From contig JAJYQZ010000138.1 of the NCBI GenBank assembly GCA_021794335.1, positions 1 to 5,830 of the forward strand: a stretch of 5,830 nucleotides of DNA, given 5' to 3'. A program made the position numbers and the translations under genes. Under the pieces are notes generated by a model. That model was not told where the DNA came from. It saw nothing but the letters and a program-made list of their open reading frames with translations, and did no database searches. The DNA is from a bacterium. GTDB lineage: Bacteria; SZUA-79; Acidulodesulfobacterales; Acidulodesulfobacteraceae. Shown here piece by piece: positions 1-4,688 of the stretch. Numbering within the stretch: the stretch's first letter is position 1; each line of letters opens with the position of its first letter.

Positions 1-198
1 AAGGCCGAATATTGGGCTTCTCTATTAGGAGGCGACGGAATTGACATTGCCGGCGTAATAGTGAAACCAAGCAAGAACGATAATGGCTTTATTGATCAAT
101 ATGGTAATTTTCTTTTTGGTTTCTTGCTAATTGGAAGTTCTATAGAGGATTTAAAAAACGAAGTGCAAGATTGGTTAGAAAATTGTGCAGGAGATTAA
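1..198 (+). CDS. C-terminal fragment of an unrecognised protein
   Basis: An open frame enters from the window edge and ends at a TAA at 196-198, giving the last 65 residues of a protein whose start lies outside. The segment begins KAEYWASLLGG and ends DWLENCAGD. It is mildly acidic with alternating hydrophobic stretches (IDIAGVIV, NFLFGFLLIGS) followed by an amphipathic helix (IEDLKNEVQDWLEN), so it looks like a folded globular C-terminus and not a membrane or secreted tail. I do not recognise the family. The frame is judged real because it is fully open, has plausible amino-acid composition and is followed by a normal 76-bp gap before the next gene on the same strand. A function cannot be offered from this fragment. 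Confidence 0.7.
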   Translation, partial: KAEYWASLLGGDGIDIAGVIVKPSKNDNGFIDQYGNFLFGFLLIGSSIEDLKNEVQDWLENCAGD

Positions 199-237
199 AA
201 TAAGTCATATTTTTTTATAAACAAATTAATTTAAACC

Positions 238-254
238 GTCCGCAAAACGGACAA
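238..254 (+). repeat. Junction repeat copy A (hairpin form)
   Basis: GTCCGCAAAACGGACAA contains a perfect 5-bp stem (GTCCG 238-242, CGGAC 248-252) with a CAAAA loop, 22 bases before the AcrIII-1 start. CGGACAA matches the core of the other copies. The left arm GTCCGCAAA is the reverse complement of TTTGCGGAC found in copies C to F. The second block (AACTTCGCTATATA) is absent here. It is not a terminator because no T run follows. Confidence 0.6.
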
Positions 255-261
255 TAAAAAA

Positions 262-266
262 AGGAG
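262..266 (+). promoter_or_regulatory. Shine-Dalgarno of the AcrIII-1 gene
   Basis: AGGAG, at the end of a run of A, is 8 bases upstream of the ATG at 275. This fixes the start of the DUF1874 gene. Confidence 0.8.
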
Positions 267-274
267 ATTTAAAA

Positions 275-592
275 ATGAGAATAATTATTGCAAATGCTTT
301 TTCTTTAAACATGCTTAAAAATGATTGCGTTTTAACTTGCATGAAAATTGATGAGGAAACCGTAAAAGAATATATCAAAAACGGTTTTTATTCTGTTATA
401 GGTCATCAGGGAACGGCGGAGCTTCTAACCGCCAAATTAGGTTTTGACATTAACTATAATCGTGAAAATTATAAAAAAGAAAAAGACGATCAAATCATTG
501 TTTGCCTGCCAAATAGCAGGCTTAATGAAGGACAGATACTGACAAAAGAAGAACTCGAGTCCTTTAAAATAACCTATTGGTTAGTTAAATAA
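275..592 (+). CDS. acrIII-1: AcrIII-1 / DUF1874 family anti-CRISPR ring nuclease
   Basis: This 105-aa protein has the length and landmark motifs of the DUF1874 family, whose characterised viral member is SIRV1 gp29 (AcrIII-1). Those enzymes cleave cyclic tetra-adenylate (cA4), the second messenger that type III CRISPR complexes make to activate effectors such as Csx1 and Can1/Can2, and so shut down that immunity in the cytoplasm. Seen here: an N-terminal IIANAFSLNML (residues 3-14, matching the family's LANAFSINML), VIGHQGT with H44 at the place of the catalytic histidine (H47 in gp29), and SRLNEGQILT (81-90) with R82 and E85 at the places of the family's conserved active-site Arg and Glu. 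The family acts as a dimer. An AGGAG site supports the start and an intrinsic terminator follows within 13 bases, so it ends a transcription unit. No type III CRISPR gene is visible nearby, so the anti-CRISPR role is more likely than the host-regulatory Crn2 role. Family: seen by motif. Activity: inferred. Confidence 0.9.
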   Translation: MRIIIANAFSLNMLKNDCVLTCMKIDEETVKEYIKNGFYSVIGHQGTAELLTAKLGFDINYNRENYKKEKDDQIIVCLPNSRLNEGQILTKEELESFKITYWLVK

Positions 593-604
593 AATCAGTA
601 TAGA

Positions 605-630
605 GCCCCGTCATTTTGGCGGGGTATTTT
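605..630 (+). terminator. Intrinsic terminator after AcrIII-1
   Basis: CCCCGTCA (606-613) pairs with TGGCGGGG (617-624) through eight pairs, one of them T:G, around a TTT loop, and is followed by TATTTT. It starts 13 bases after the AcrIII-1 stop. The T run is short, so some read-through into the next gene is possible. Confidence 0.75.
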
Positions 631-648
631 AAAAAAAGGTAAGAAAAA

Positions 649-1329
649 ATGATAAAAAAAATATCTATTTCCGGTCCTGCGGCATCCGGAAAAACACATT
701 GTATAGAAAATTATCTTGAAGGTCAAATACAAGATTTAGTTGTCCTGAGTGAATCGTCAAGGAAAACAGCTGAAATATACCCTGAATTGCCTACCGAAAA
801 TATTAATAAGTTCAGGGAAAAGATTTGCGAATTTCAAAGGCAGCGTGAAGCTGTCGCAGAAAACCTTATCGGCGACGGTATTATGATTTGCGACAGAGGA
901 GTATTTGATAATCTCGCATTTCTTTTGATTCAAGATAAAAACCAGTTTCATAAGGAGTTTACGATGCTTCTTAATGTTTATAAGAATAAATTAATAAAAC
1001 CATACGACTATATTTTTTATTTCGACGTAGATTTATTGGGTGGTTTAACACCGTTATTAGAAAAATCTTTGAACGATCCTTTGAGAAAGGCCACTATAGA
1101 TATAAGCAACTATAAGCAGCACATAATAGATTTTAGAAACGCTTTTATAGAAGTTACAAGCTACTTCAAAAATATAAAAGTCATTCCGGTAGTGGCGAAA
1201 CCGGATGAAGAAGGATTTAACGTAAGAAATGCTTTGGTTAAACATTATATTTTATCTAATATTAATCCGACCGTCCGCATGCCGGACAAAATACAAAACA
1301 AACTTCGCTATATATTCAAGGGGGCATAA
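649..1329 (+). CDS. P-loop NTPase/kinase of the AAA_28 (NadR-like) type
   Basis: This 226-aa protein starts with strand-loop-helix ISISGPAASGKTH, a Walker A motif at G9-T16 (GPAASGKT). It continues with the SESSR segment (34-38), the CDRGVFDNLAFL segment (81-92) and DYIFYFDVD (120-128, a hydrophobic strand). DPLRKATID (143-151) has an arginine likely to belong to the lid over the nucleotide. This order, in particular DRG-x-x-D-N-L-A, is typical of the AAA_28 group of ATPases related to the kinase domain of NadR and to other small-molecule nucleoside kinases. It probably phosphorylates a small metabolite or cofactor in the cytoplasm, but nothing visible identifies the substrate. An AAAGG site at 635-639 precedes the ATG by 9 bases. 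The stop is only 4 bases before the exonuclease start, so the two are likely co-transcribed and perhaps translationally coupled. The last ~18 codons run through junction repeat copy B and may be a recent extension. Confidence 0.75.
   Translation: MIKKISISGPAASGKTHCIENYLEGQIQDLVVLSESSRKTAEIYPELPTENINKFREKICEFQRQREAVAENLIGDGIMICDRGVFDNLAFLLIQDKNQFHKEFTMLLNVYKNKLIKPYDYIFYFDVDLLGGLTPLLEKSLNDPLRKATIDISNYKQHIIDFRNAFIEVTSYFKNIKVIPVVAKPDEEGFNVRNALVKHYILSNINPTVRMPDKIQNKLRYIFKGA
1273..1314 (+). repeat. Junction repeat copy B (both blocks, inside coding)
   Basis: A hairpin GTCCG-CATGC-CGGAC (1273-1287) is followed by AAAA, and after about 10 further bases by AAACTTCGCTATATA (1300-1314). The whole element lies in the last codons of the P-loop kinase gene, read as TVRMPDKIQNKLRYI, just upstream of the ribosome site of the exonuclease gene. 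Confidence 0.7.
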
Positions 1330-1333
1330 AAAC

Positions 1334-2011
1334 ATGAGCAAGGTCATAGTGTTTGACACCGAAACGACGGGAATTACCGAACCAGTTTTAATAGAAGCCG
1401 CCGGCATTATTATAAACGGCAGTCCTTTTGCCGAACAAAAGGAAACTTTTAATAACCGCTATAATCCTGGAAAACCTATAAGTTTCGGCGCTATGGCCAC
1501 TCACAATATATTAGATTGCGACTTAATAGATTGCCCGCCGGCAACGGAATTTAAACTTCCCGAAAATACGGCGTATCTCGTCGGGCATAATATAGACTTT
1601 GATTGGGAAGTCATAGGTAAGCCCGACGTTAGATTAATCGATACCTTGCCTATGGCAAGAAAATTATGGCAGCAATGTGATTCGCATAATCTTGGAGCTT
1701 TAAGCTATGCTCTGTGCGAAGAACATAAAAGATATCAAATTAGAGAAAAGCTTATTAACAGGCACAGCGCATTAGTAGATGTGGAGCTTTGCCTTGAATT
1801 ATTGAGGTTTATATTAAAAGAAAAGTCAGGATTAAAATCATGGGGGGATATCTGGAGATTTTCGGAAGAAGCGAGGATACCGGATATAATGCCTTTTGGA
1901 AAACATAAAGGCATGAGGATTAAGGATTTGCCGCAAGATTATAAAGAATGGCTATTAAAGCAGCAAGATGTGGATAAATATCTAAAAATCGCTTTGCGGA
2001 CAAAAAATTAA
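1334..2011 (+). CDS. exoX: ExoX-like DEDDh 3'-5' exonuclease
   Basis: This is a 225-aa DnaQ-superfamily exonuclease, almost the same length as Escherichia coli exodeoxyribonuclease X (220 aa). Exo I is FDTETTG with D8 and E10. Exo II is VGHNIDFD with D90. Exo III is NRHSALVDVE with H144 and D149 in the H-x4-D spacing of DEDDh enzymes. The Mg2+-binding carboxylates are therefore all present. ISFGAMATHNI (50-60) and ARKLWQ (108-113) also match ExoX. Residues about 185-222 (MPFGKHKGMRIKDLP, then KEWLLKQ) are the DUF3820-type C-terminal domain seen in ExoX. The enzyme should remove nucleotides from 3' ends of single- and double-stranded DNA in repair or recombination. The frame is open upstream to 1229, but the ATG at 1334 is chosen because AAGGGGG (1318-1324) precedes it by 9 bases and the homology starts there. 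The last residues (ALRTKN) and the stop come from junction repeat copy C. Confidence 0.88.
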   Translation: MSKVIVFDTETTGITEPVLIEAAGIIINGSPFAEQKETFNNRYNPGKPISFGAMATHNILDCDLIDCPPATEFKLPENTAYLVGHNIDFDWEVIGKPDVRLIDTLPMARKLWQQCDSHNLGALSYALCEEHKRYQIREKLINRHSALVDVELCLELLRFILKEKSGLKSWGDIWRFSEEARIPDIMPFGKHKGMRIKDLPQDYKEWLLKQQDVDKYLKIALRTKN

Positions 2012-2025
2012 CTTCGCTATATAAA
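1990..2025 (+). repeat. Junction repeat copy C (reference full-length copy)
   Basis: CGCTTTGCGGACAAAA (1990-2005) is followed by TTAACTTCGCTATATAAA (2008-2025). The first block has a 3-bp CGC/GCG stem with a TTT loop. The TAA in the second block is the stop codon of the exonuclease gene. TTGCGG (1994-1999) and TATATA (2018-2023) are separated by 18 bases, so this copy could act as a promoter for the 53-aa gene. Confidence 0.75.
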
Positions 2026-2055
2026 CATAAGAAACATAATAATAAATTATCTAAT

Positions 2056-2063
2056 AAAGGAGG
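2056..2063 (+). promoter_or_regulatory. Shine-Dalgarno of the 53-aa gene
   Basis: AAAGGAGG, a nearly complete anti-16S match, lies 8 bases before the ATG at 2072. It is the strongest ribosome site in the window and the main argument that this short frame is translated. Confidence 0.85.
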
Positions 2064-2071
2064 ATGATAAC

Positions 2072-2233
2072 ATGTATGGCGACGAGATTAAAATTGACGT
2101 TACTAATGGTGTTTTAAGCGATTATTTAAGAAAGGATAGGGAATACGAAACATTAGAAGATGTTTTAATTATGTTATTGGAGAAATTGAACTTTTTAGAA
2201 TGCAGAATTGAAAAACTTGAAAATAAAAATTAG
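2072..2233 (+). CDS. Small acidic protein of unknown function, 53 aa
   Basis: A short frame from ATG to TAG encodes 53 residues beginning MYGDEIKIDV. The N-terminal part (IKIDVTNGVLSDYL) may form strands. Residues about 24-51 (EYETLEDVLIMLLEKLNFLECRIEKLENK) have hydrophobic residues at helical spacing and look like an amphipathic helix or short coiled coil suited to dimerisation. I do not recognise the family. Support comes from the AAAGGAGG ribosome site with ideal spacing and from placement between two junction repeats in the same orientation as its neighbours. Its size and position resemble the small accessory genes that surround phage recombination genes. A role in regulation or protein binding is possible but has no direct evidence. 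Confidence 0.75.
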   Translation: MYGDEIKIDVTNGVLSDYLRKDREYETLEDVLIMLLEKLNFLECRIEKLENKN

Positions 2234-2246
2234 ATAATCCTAAAAA

Positions 2247-2284
2247 CCGCTTTGCGGACAAAAAAAAATAACTTCACTATAGGA
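2247..2284 (+). repeat. Junction repeat copy D (both blocks, intergenic)
   Basis: CCGCTTTGCGGACAAAA (2247-2263) forms a 4-bp CCGC/GCGG stem around TTT. The second block is a diverged TAACTTCACTATAGGA (2269-2284). This copy is wholly between genes and ends just before the AGGGGG ribosome site of the 81-aa gene. Confidence 0.7.
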
Positions 2285-2301
2285 ATAGGGGGTTAAAAAA
2301 A

Positions 2302-2547
2302 ATGGAAGCAATAAAAGTAGATAAAATTTGCATAGCTTTATTGAATAAAAATATAAAGCGTTTAAAAAAAGATATTGAGTATTTAAACGAAGACGGTAGT
2401 CTCGATGTCTATACTCACGTCGAGGCCATTTTAAATGACACTAAAAACTGCTCATCGGAAAAATTGCAGTTTTTTTACGATGAGTTATTCAAAATGTATG
2501 GAAAGAAAAAAAATATAGAGGCTATTGATAAAAGAATTGCAGCTTAA
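2302..2547 (+). CDS. Small charged protein of unknown function, 81 aa
   Basis: The ATG at 2302 is preceded at 9 bases by AGGGGG (2287-2292), which supports this start. The 81-residue product is rich in Lys, Glu and Asp and appears all-helical: ICIALLNKNIKRLKKDIEYL (9-28), a break at NEDGSLD, then two further helices (VYTHVEAILND and EKLQFFYDELFKMYG). There is no signal peptide, membrane segment or metal-binding cluster, and I do not recognise the family. The gene lies between repeat copies D and E in the run leading to recT, so it is probably co-expressed with the recombination genes. Two inverted repeats (2401-2424 and 2443-2484) fall within the coding sequence. Confidence 0.7.
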   Translation: MEAIKVDKICIALLNKNIKRLKKDIEYLNEDGSLDVYTHVEAILNDTKNCSSEKLQFFYDELFKMYGKKKNIEAIDKRIAA

Positions 2548-2548
2548 A

Positions 2549-2564
2549 CGCTTTGCGGACAAAA
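2549..2564 (+). repeat. Junction repeat copy E (core only)
   Basis: CGCTTTGCGGACAAAA begins 2 bases after the TAA (2545-2547) of the 81-aa gene. It is identical over 16 bases to copies C and F. No clear second block follows; instead an AT-rich palindrome leads into the recT ribosome site. Confidence 0.75.
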
Positions 2565-2571
2565 TATCTTA

Positions 2572-2587
2572 AAAATTAATTAATTTT
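2572..2587 (+). promoter_or_regulatory. AT-rich 16-bp palindrome upstream of recT
   Basis: AAAATTAATTAATTTT is a perfect inverted repeat ending 4 bases before the recT ribosome site AAGGAG (2592-2597). It could be an operator or part of a promoter. A shorter relative, AAATTAATTT (223-232), lies upstream of the AcrIII-1 gene. Chance is also plausible in such AT-rich DNA. Confidence 0.3.
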
Positions 2588-2605
2588 AAATAAGGAGAAT
2601 TAAAA

Positions 2606-3829
2606 ATGCAGAACCAATTAATGCAAAAACCAAAGGATAAATTTTTAGTTGTAAAGGATTTATTAGAAACACACAAAGACGAAATTGCTAAAGCTCTTCC
2701 AAAATCGATTACGCCAGACAGAGTGGCAAGGATAGCTCTAACCACTCTCAGGAAAAATCCTGGGCTATTAGAATGCGACCCTAACAGCTTTTTAGGGGCT
2801 GTAATGCAAGCAAGCCAGCTCGGTTTTGAGTTGGACGATAATTTAGGGCATGCATATCTCGTACCCTTTTTTAATAAAAAAACAAAAAGAAAAGAAATAC
2901 AATTAATAATCGGTTATCGCGGGCTTATAGAACTCGCCCGCAGATCTGGACAATTAAAATCCATTAATGCCCATATAGTTTATGAGAACGAACCCTTCAC
3001 GTTAGAATACGGTTTATTAGAAACCCTAAAACACGTCCCATTACCGCCGTCTAAAAGAGGCAAAGGCATAAAGGGGGTTTATGCAGTGGCTACAATGAAC
3101 GACGGCTCGAAAACATTCGATTTTTTATGGCCTGAAGAAATAGAGTCTATTAAAAAGTCTTCAAAAGCAGGGGATAATGCAATGTCTCCGTGGGCAACTC
3201 ACGAAGAAGAAATGATGAAGAAAACGGTCATAAGAAAACTTATGAAGTATCTATCCTTATCTCCAGAAATAACCAAAGCGACGGTTATAGATGAATATGG
3301 AGAGGCAGGGATAAATACTAAGGATATGTTTATAGGTTCGGAAACCGGCAATAGAACTTTGGGTATGACGGAGCCTAAAGCTATAACGAACGATAAAAAA
3401 GTAGCCCAATTATCAGACTACAAAACGGACGTAACGCTTGCAAATAACATAGATGATAAAGGAGCATATTCGCCAAAAACTGAAGCAGAAATAGAGCCTG
3501 ATACTTTTACGACTACGACCGAAGATAACGGCTATTACGACGACATTCCTTGGGACGATGATGAAGCGTCCGCAATACAGAATGAAACAGGACCGAAAGC
3601 ACCGGCGACAACCGTCCAGGACACTGCAACCAATAAAAAAGACGAGAATATAGAATATATAACTGAGAAACAGTTATCCTATATTCAAAGCTTATGCAAA
3701 CAAAAGGGCATCTATGAAGATAATATGCCTGAGTTTACCGCAGGTGTTTTTGGAGAACCTATTAACTTAATAGAATTATCTAAAAAGCAAGCTAAGGTCT
3801 TAATAGATTACTTAAAAGCCATAGTTTAA
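2606..3829 (+). CDS. recT: RecT-family single-strand annealing protein with acidic linker and tail module
   Basis: The first ~240 residues are a RecT core: KDEIAKALPKSITPDRVARIALT (24-46), the signature FLGAVMQASQLGFELDD (62-78), GHAYLVPFFN (81-90), IIGYRGLIELARRSG (101-115), and MSPWATHEEEMMKKTVIRKLMKYL (193-216). RecT proteins coat single-stranded DNA, anneal complementary strands and promote strand invasion, usually with a 5'-3' exonuclease partner; such a nuclease gene follows 20 bases downstream. At 407 aa it is much longer than Rac RecT (269 aa). The extra part is a Thr/Asp/Glu-rich, probably disordered linker (about 241-345) containing YDDIPWDDDE (311-320), which resembles the DDDIPF tip of SSB. 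A compact helical tail follows (350-407: ITEKQLSYIQSLCKQKGI, then LSKKQAKVLIDYLK). From memory, this resembles a tail module recurring in phage DNA-annealing and related proteins. AAGGAG, 8 bases before the ATG, supports the start. Confidence 0.93.
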   Translation: MQNQLMQKPKDKFLVVKDLLETHKDEIAKALPKSITPDRVARIALTTLRKNPGLLECDPNSFLGAVMQASQLGFELDDNLGHAYLVPFFNKKTKRKEIQLIIGYRGLIELARRSGQLKSINAHIVYENEPFTLEYGLLETLKHVPLPPSKRGKGIKGVYAVATMNDGSKTFDFLWPEEIESIKKSSKAGDNAMSPWATHEEEMMKKTVIRKLMKYLSLSPEITKATVIDEYGEAGINTKDMFIGSETGNRTLGMTEPKAITNDKKVAQLSDYKTDVTLANNIDDKGAYSPKTEAEIEPDTFTTTTEDNGYYDDIPWDDDEASAIQNETGPKAPATTVQDTATNKKDENIEYITEKQLSYIQSLCKQKGIYEDNMPEFTAGVFGEPINLIELSKKQAKVLIDYLKAIV

Positions 3830-3834
3830 AAAAA

Positions 3835-3840
3835 CGGGGG
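3835..3840 (+). promoter_or_regulatory. G-run Shine-Dalgarno of the nuclease gene
   Basis: CGGGGG lies 9 bases before the ATG at 3850. A nearer AGGG (3844-3847) is only 2 bases from the start and too close to serve. The G-run form matches the ribosome sites at 1318, 2287 and 4433. Confidence 0.55.
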
Positions 3841-3849
3841 TATAGGGAT

Positions 3850-4428
3850 ATGTTAAGGCCTGATTTTGACGAAAAAAATCACGAATACCGTTACGGCGGC
3901 AAGAAATTGCCGTCCGTAACTACGGTAATAAAGGAAGCGCTTAATATTCAATATCCCGATTATGCAATTTATCACGCAACTCGGGGGACATTTGTTCATA
4001 AAGCCATAGAATTATATCTTAATGGTAATTTAGATTTTAGCAGCATAGACGAAACCATAAAGCCTTATCTTGACTCTTTTATAGCATTTCAAGAAAAGGC
4101 AAAAATAGAACCTCTTTTGTTGGAAGAACGCTTTGCGGACAAAAATATCAGCTTCGCAGGAACGGTCGATATAGTCGGCAAAGTGAAAGGCAAAACTTAT
4201 TTATTCGACATCAAAACGGGGCAAAAGCAGGATTCATATAATGCCCAAATGGCCGGCTATAAGAAACTTTTAAACGATAATGGTATAGAAATAGACGGCA
4301 TATACATTTTAGATTTAAAGCCCGCAGGATGTAAGGTTATTAAAGTCGAAAATATAGAAAAATATTGGGGACTATTTGAGGGGATGTTGCGAGTTTACTG
4401 GTATAAGTTGAATAAAACTATTATTTGA
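3850..4428 (+). CDS. PD-(D/E)XK exonuclease, RecB/Cas4-like, RecT partner
   Basis: The 192-aa protein opens with FDEKNHEYRYGGKKLPSVT, a start typical of a phage and plasmid branch of PD-(D/E)XK nucleases. The active site is complete: RGTFVH with H50, FAGTVDIVG with D107, YLFDIKTG with D120 and K122, and the downstream NAQMAGYKKLL with Q133 and Y137, as in RecB-type and Cas4-like nucleases. No cysteine cluster is present (only C161), so this is not an iron-sulfur Cas4 or AddB-type enzyme. It probably degrades one strand of double-stranded DNA ends to expose the strand that RecT loads on; polarity cannot be read from sequence. It follows recT by 20 bases, the usual pairing of annealing protein and exonuclease. 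Residues 94-103 are encoded by repeat copy F, lying between H50 and the catalytic D107 without damaging either. The TGA overlaps a possible TTG start of the next frame. Confidence 0.88.
   Translation: MLRPDFDEKNHEYRYGGKKLPSVTTVIKEALNIQYPDYAIYHATRGTFVHKAIELYLNGNLDFSSIDETIKPYLDSFIAFQEKAKIEPLLLEERFADKNISFAGTVDIVGKVKGKTYLFDIKTGQKQDSYNAQMAGYKKLLNDNGIEIDGIYILDLKPAGCKVIKVENIEKYWGLFEGMLRVYWYKLNKTII
4129..4157 (+). repeat. Junction repeat copy F (inside the nuclease gene)
   Basis: CGCTTTGCGGACAAAA (4129-4144) is identical to copies C and E, and AGCTTCGC (4150-4157) corresponds to the start of the second block. This is the only copy in the middle of a gene; it reads as RFADKNISF. Confidence 0.65.
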
Positions 4429-4433
4429 TTTTA

Positions 4434-4445
4434 GGGGGGGGGGGG
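4434..4445 (+). promoter_or_regulatory. 12-G homopolymer in the ribosome site of the 79-aa gene
   Basis: An uninterrupted run of 12 G, preceded by TTA, ends 3 bases before the ATG at 4449. The left part, AGGGGG (4433-4438), sits 10 bases from the ATG, like the other G-run ribosome sites here. The remaining G's look like an expansion. Slippage would change the spacing or, if the TTG at 4425 is used, the reading frame. Confidence 0.6.
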
Positions 4446-4448
4446 ATC

Positions 4449-4688
4449 ATGCCTATTTCGCTAAAAACTAAAAACAAAAGATACTATGTGTCTCACAGAA
4501 GCGAATTATTGGAAAAAAAGAAAAAGAAAGTCGATGAGAACAGAAAATTGCCATACAAAGAGCGCTGGACGACTCACCGAGCCAACGATAATTTCGGGGA
4601 TGCGGAAAAACCGGCACCGAGAGAGAAAATGCTTGCTTGGATAGAAGAGTTTAACAGCAAAGAAGAAAACGCAAATCGGACAAACTAA
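4449..4688 (+). CDS. Small basic protein of unknown function, 79 aa
   Basis: The ATG at 4449 follows the G-run ribosome site and gives 79 residues starting MPISLKTKNK. An in-frame TTG at 4425 overlaps the nuclease stop and would add MILGGGGI through the G run; the ATG is preferred because the G run then serves as ribosome site. The N-terminal half is strongly basic (KTKNKRYYVSHR, then KKKKK at 23-27), which suggests nucleic-acid binding. The C-terminal half (EKMLAWIEEFNSKEEN) is an acidic helix. I do not recognise the family. It lies in the nuclease-helicase run, 20 bases after the nuclease and 16 before the helicase, so it is likely co-expressed with them. The final residues (NRTN) and the stop fall in repeat copy G. 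Confidence 0.7.
   Translation: MPISLKTKNKRYYVSHRSELLEKKKKKVDENRKLPYKERWTTHRANDNFGDAEKPAPREKMLAWIEEFNSKEENANRTN

Noticed and set aside
238..262. Repeat copy A hairpin as a transcription terminator
   Set aside because: The stem is only 5 bp and is followed by A's on the plus strand, not T's; on the minus strand no T run follows the stem in the right place.
757..951. Minus-strand open frame of 64 codons
   Set aside because: It lies wholly inside the P-loop kinase gene, has no ribosome site and no recognisable protein features.
1057..1245. Minus-strand open frame of 62 codons
   Set aside because: It is a shadow of the same kinase gene, rich in Phe, Tyr and Ile as expected from the complement of Lys/Glu codons.
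1229..1333. Longer start for the ExoX gene
   Set aside because: The added 35 residues overlap the kinase gene in another frame and show no family similarity, while the ATG at 1334 has a proper ribosome site and begins the exonuclease fold.
1990..2025. Calling every repeat a sigma-70 promoter
   Set aside because: TTGCGG with 18-base spacing to TATATA holds for copy C, but copies B and G lack a -35 at the right distance, D has longer spacing, and A and E lack the second block.
2443..2484. A genuine H-type pseudoknot in the 81-aa gene
   Set aside because: The connecting loops (0 and 3 bases) are too short to cross 6-bp and 9-bp stems together, so the pairings are better seen as mutually exclusive hairpins.
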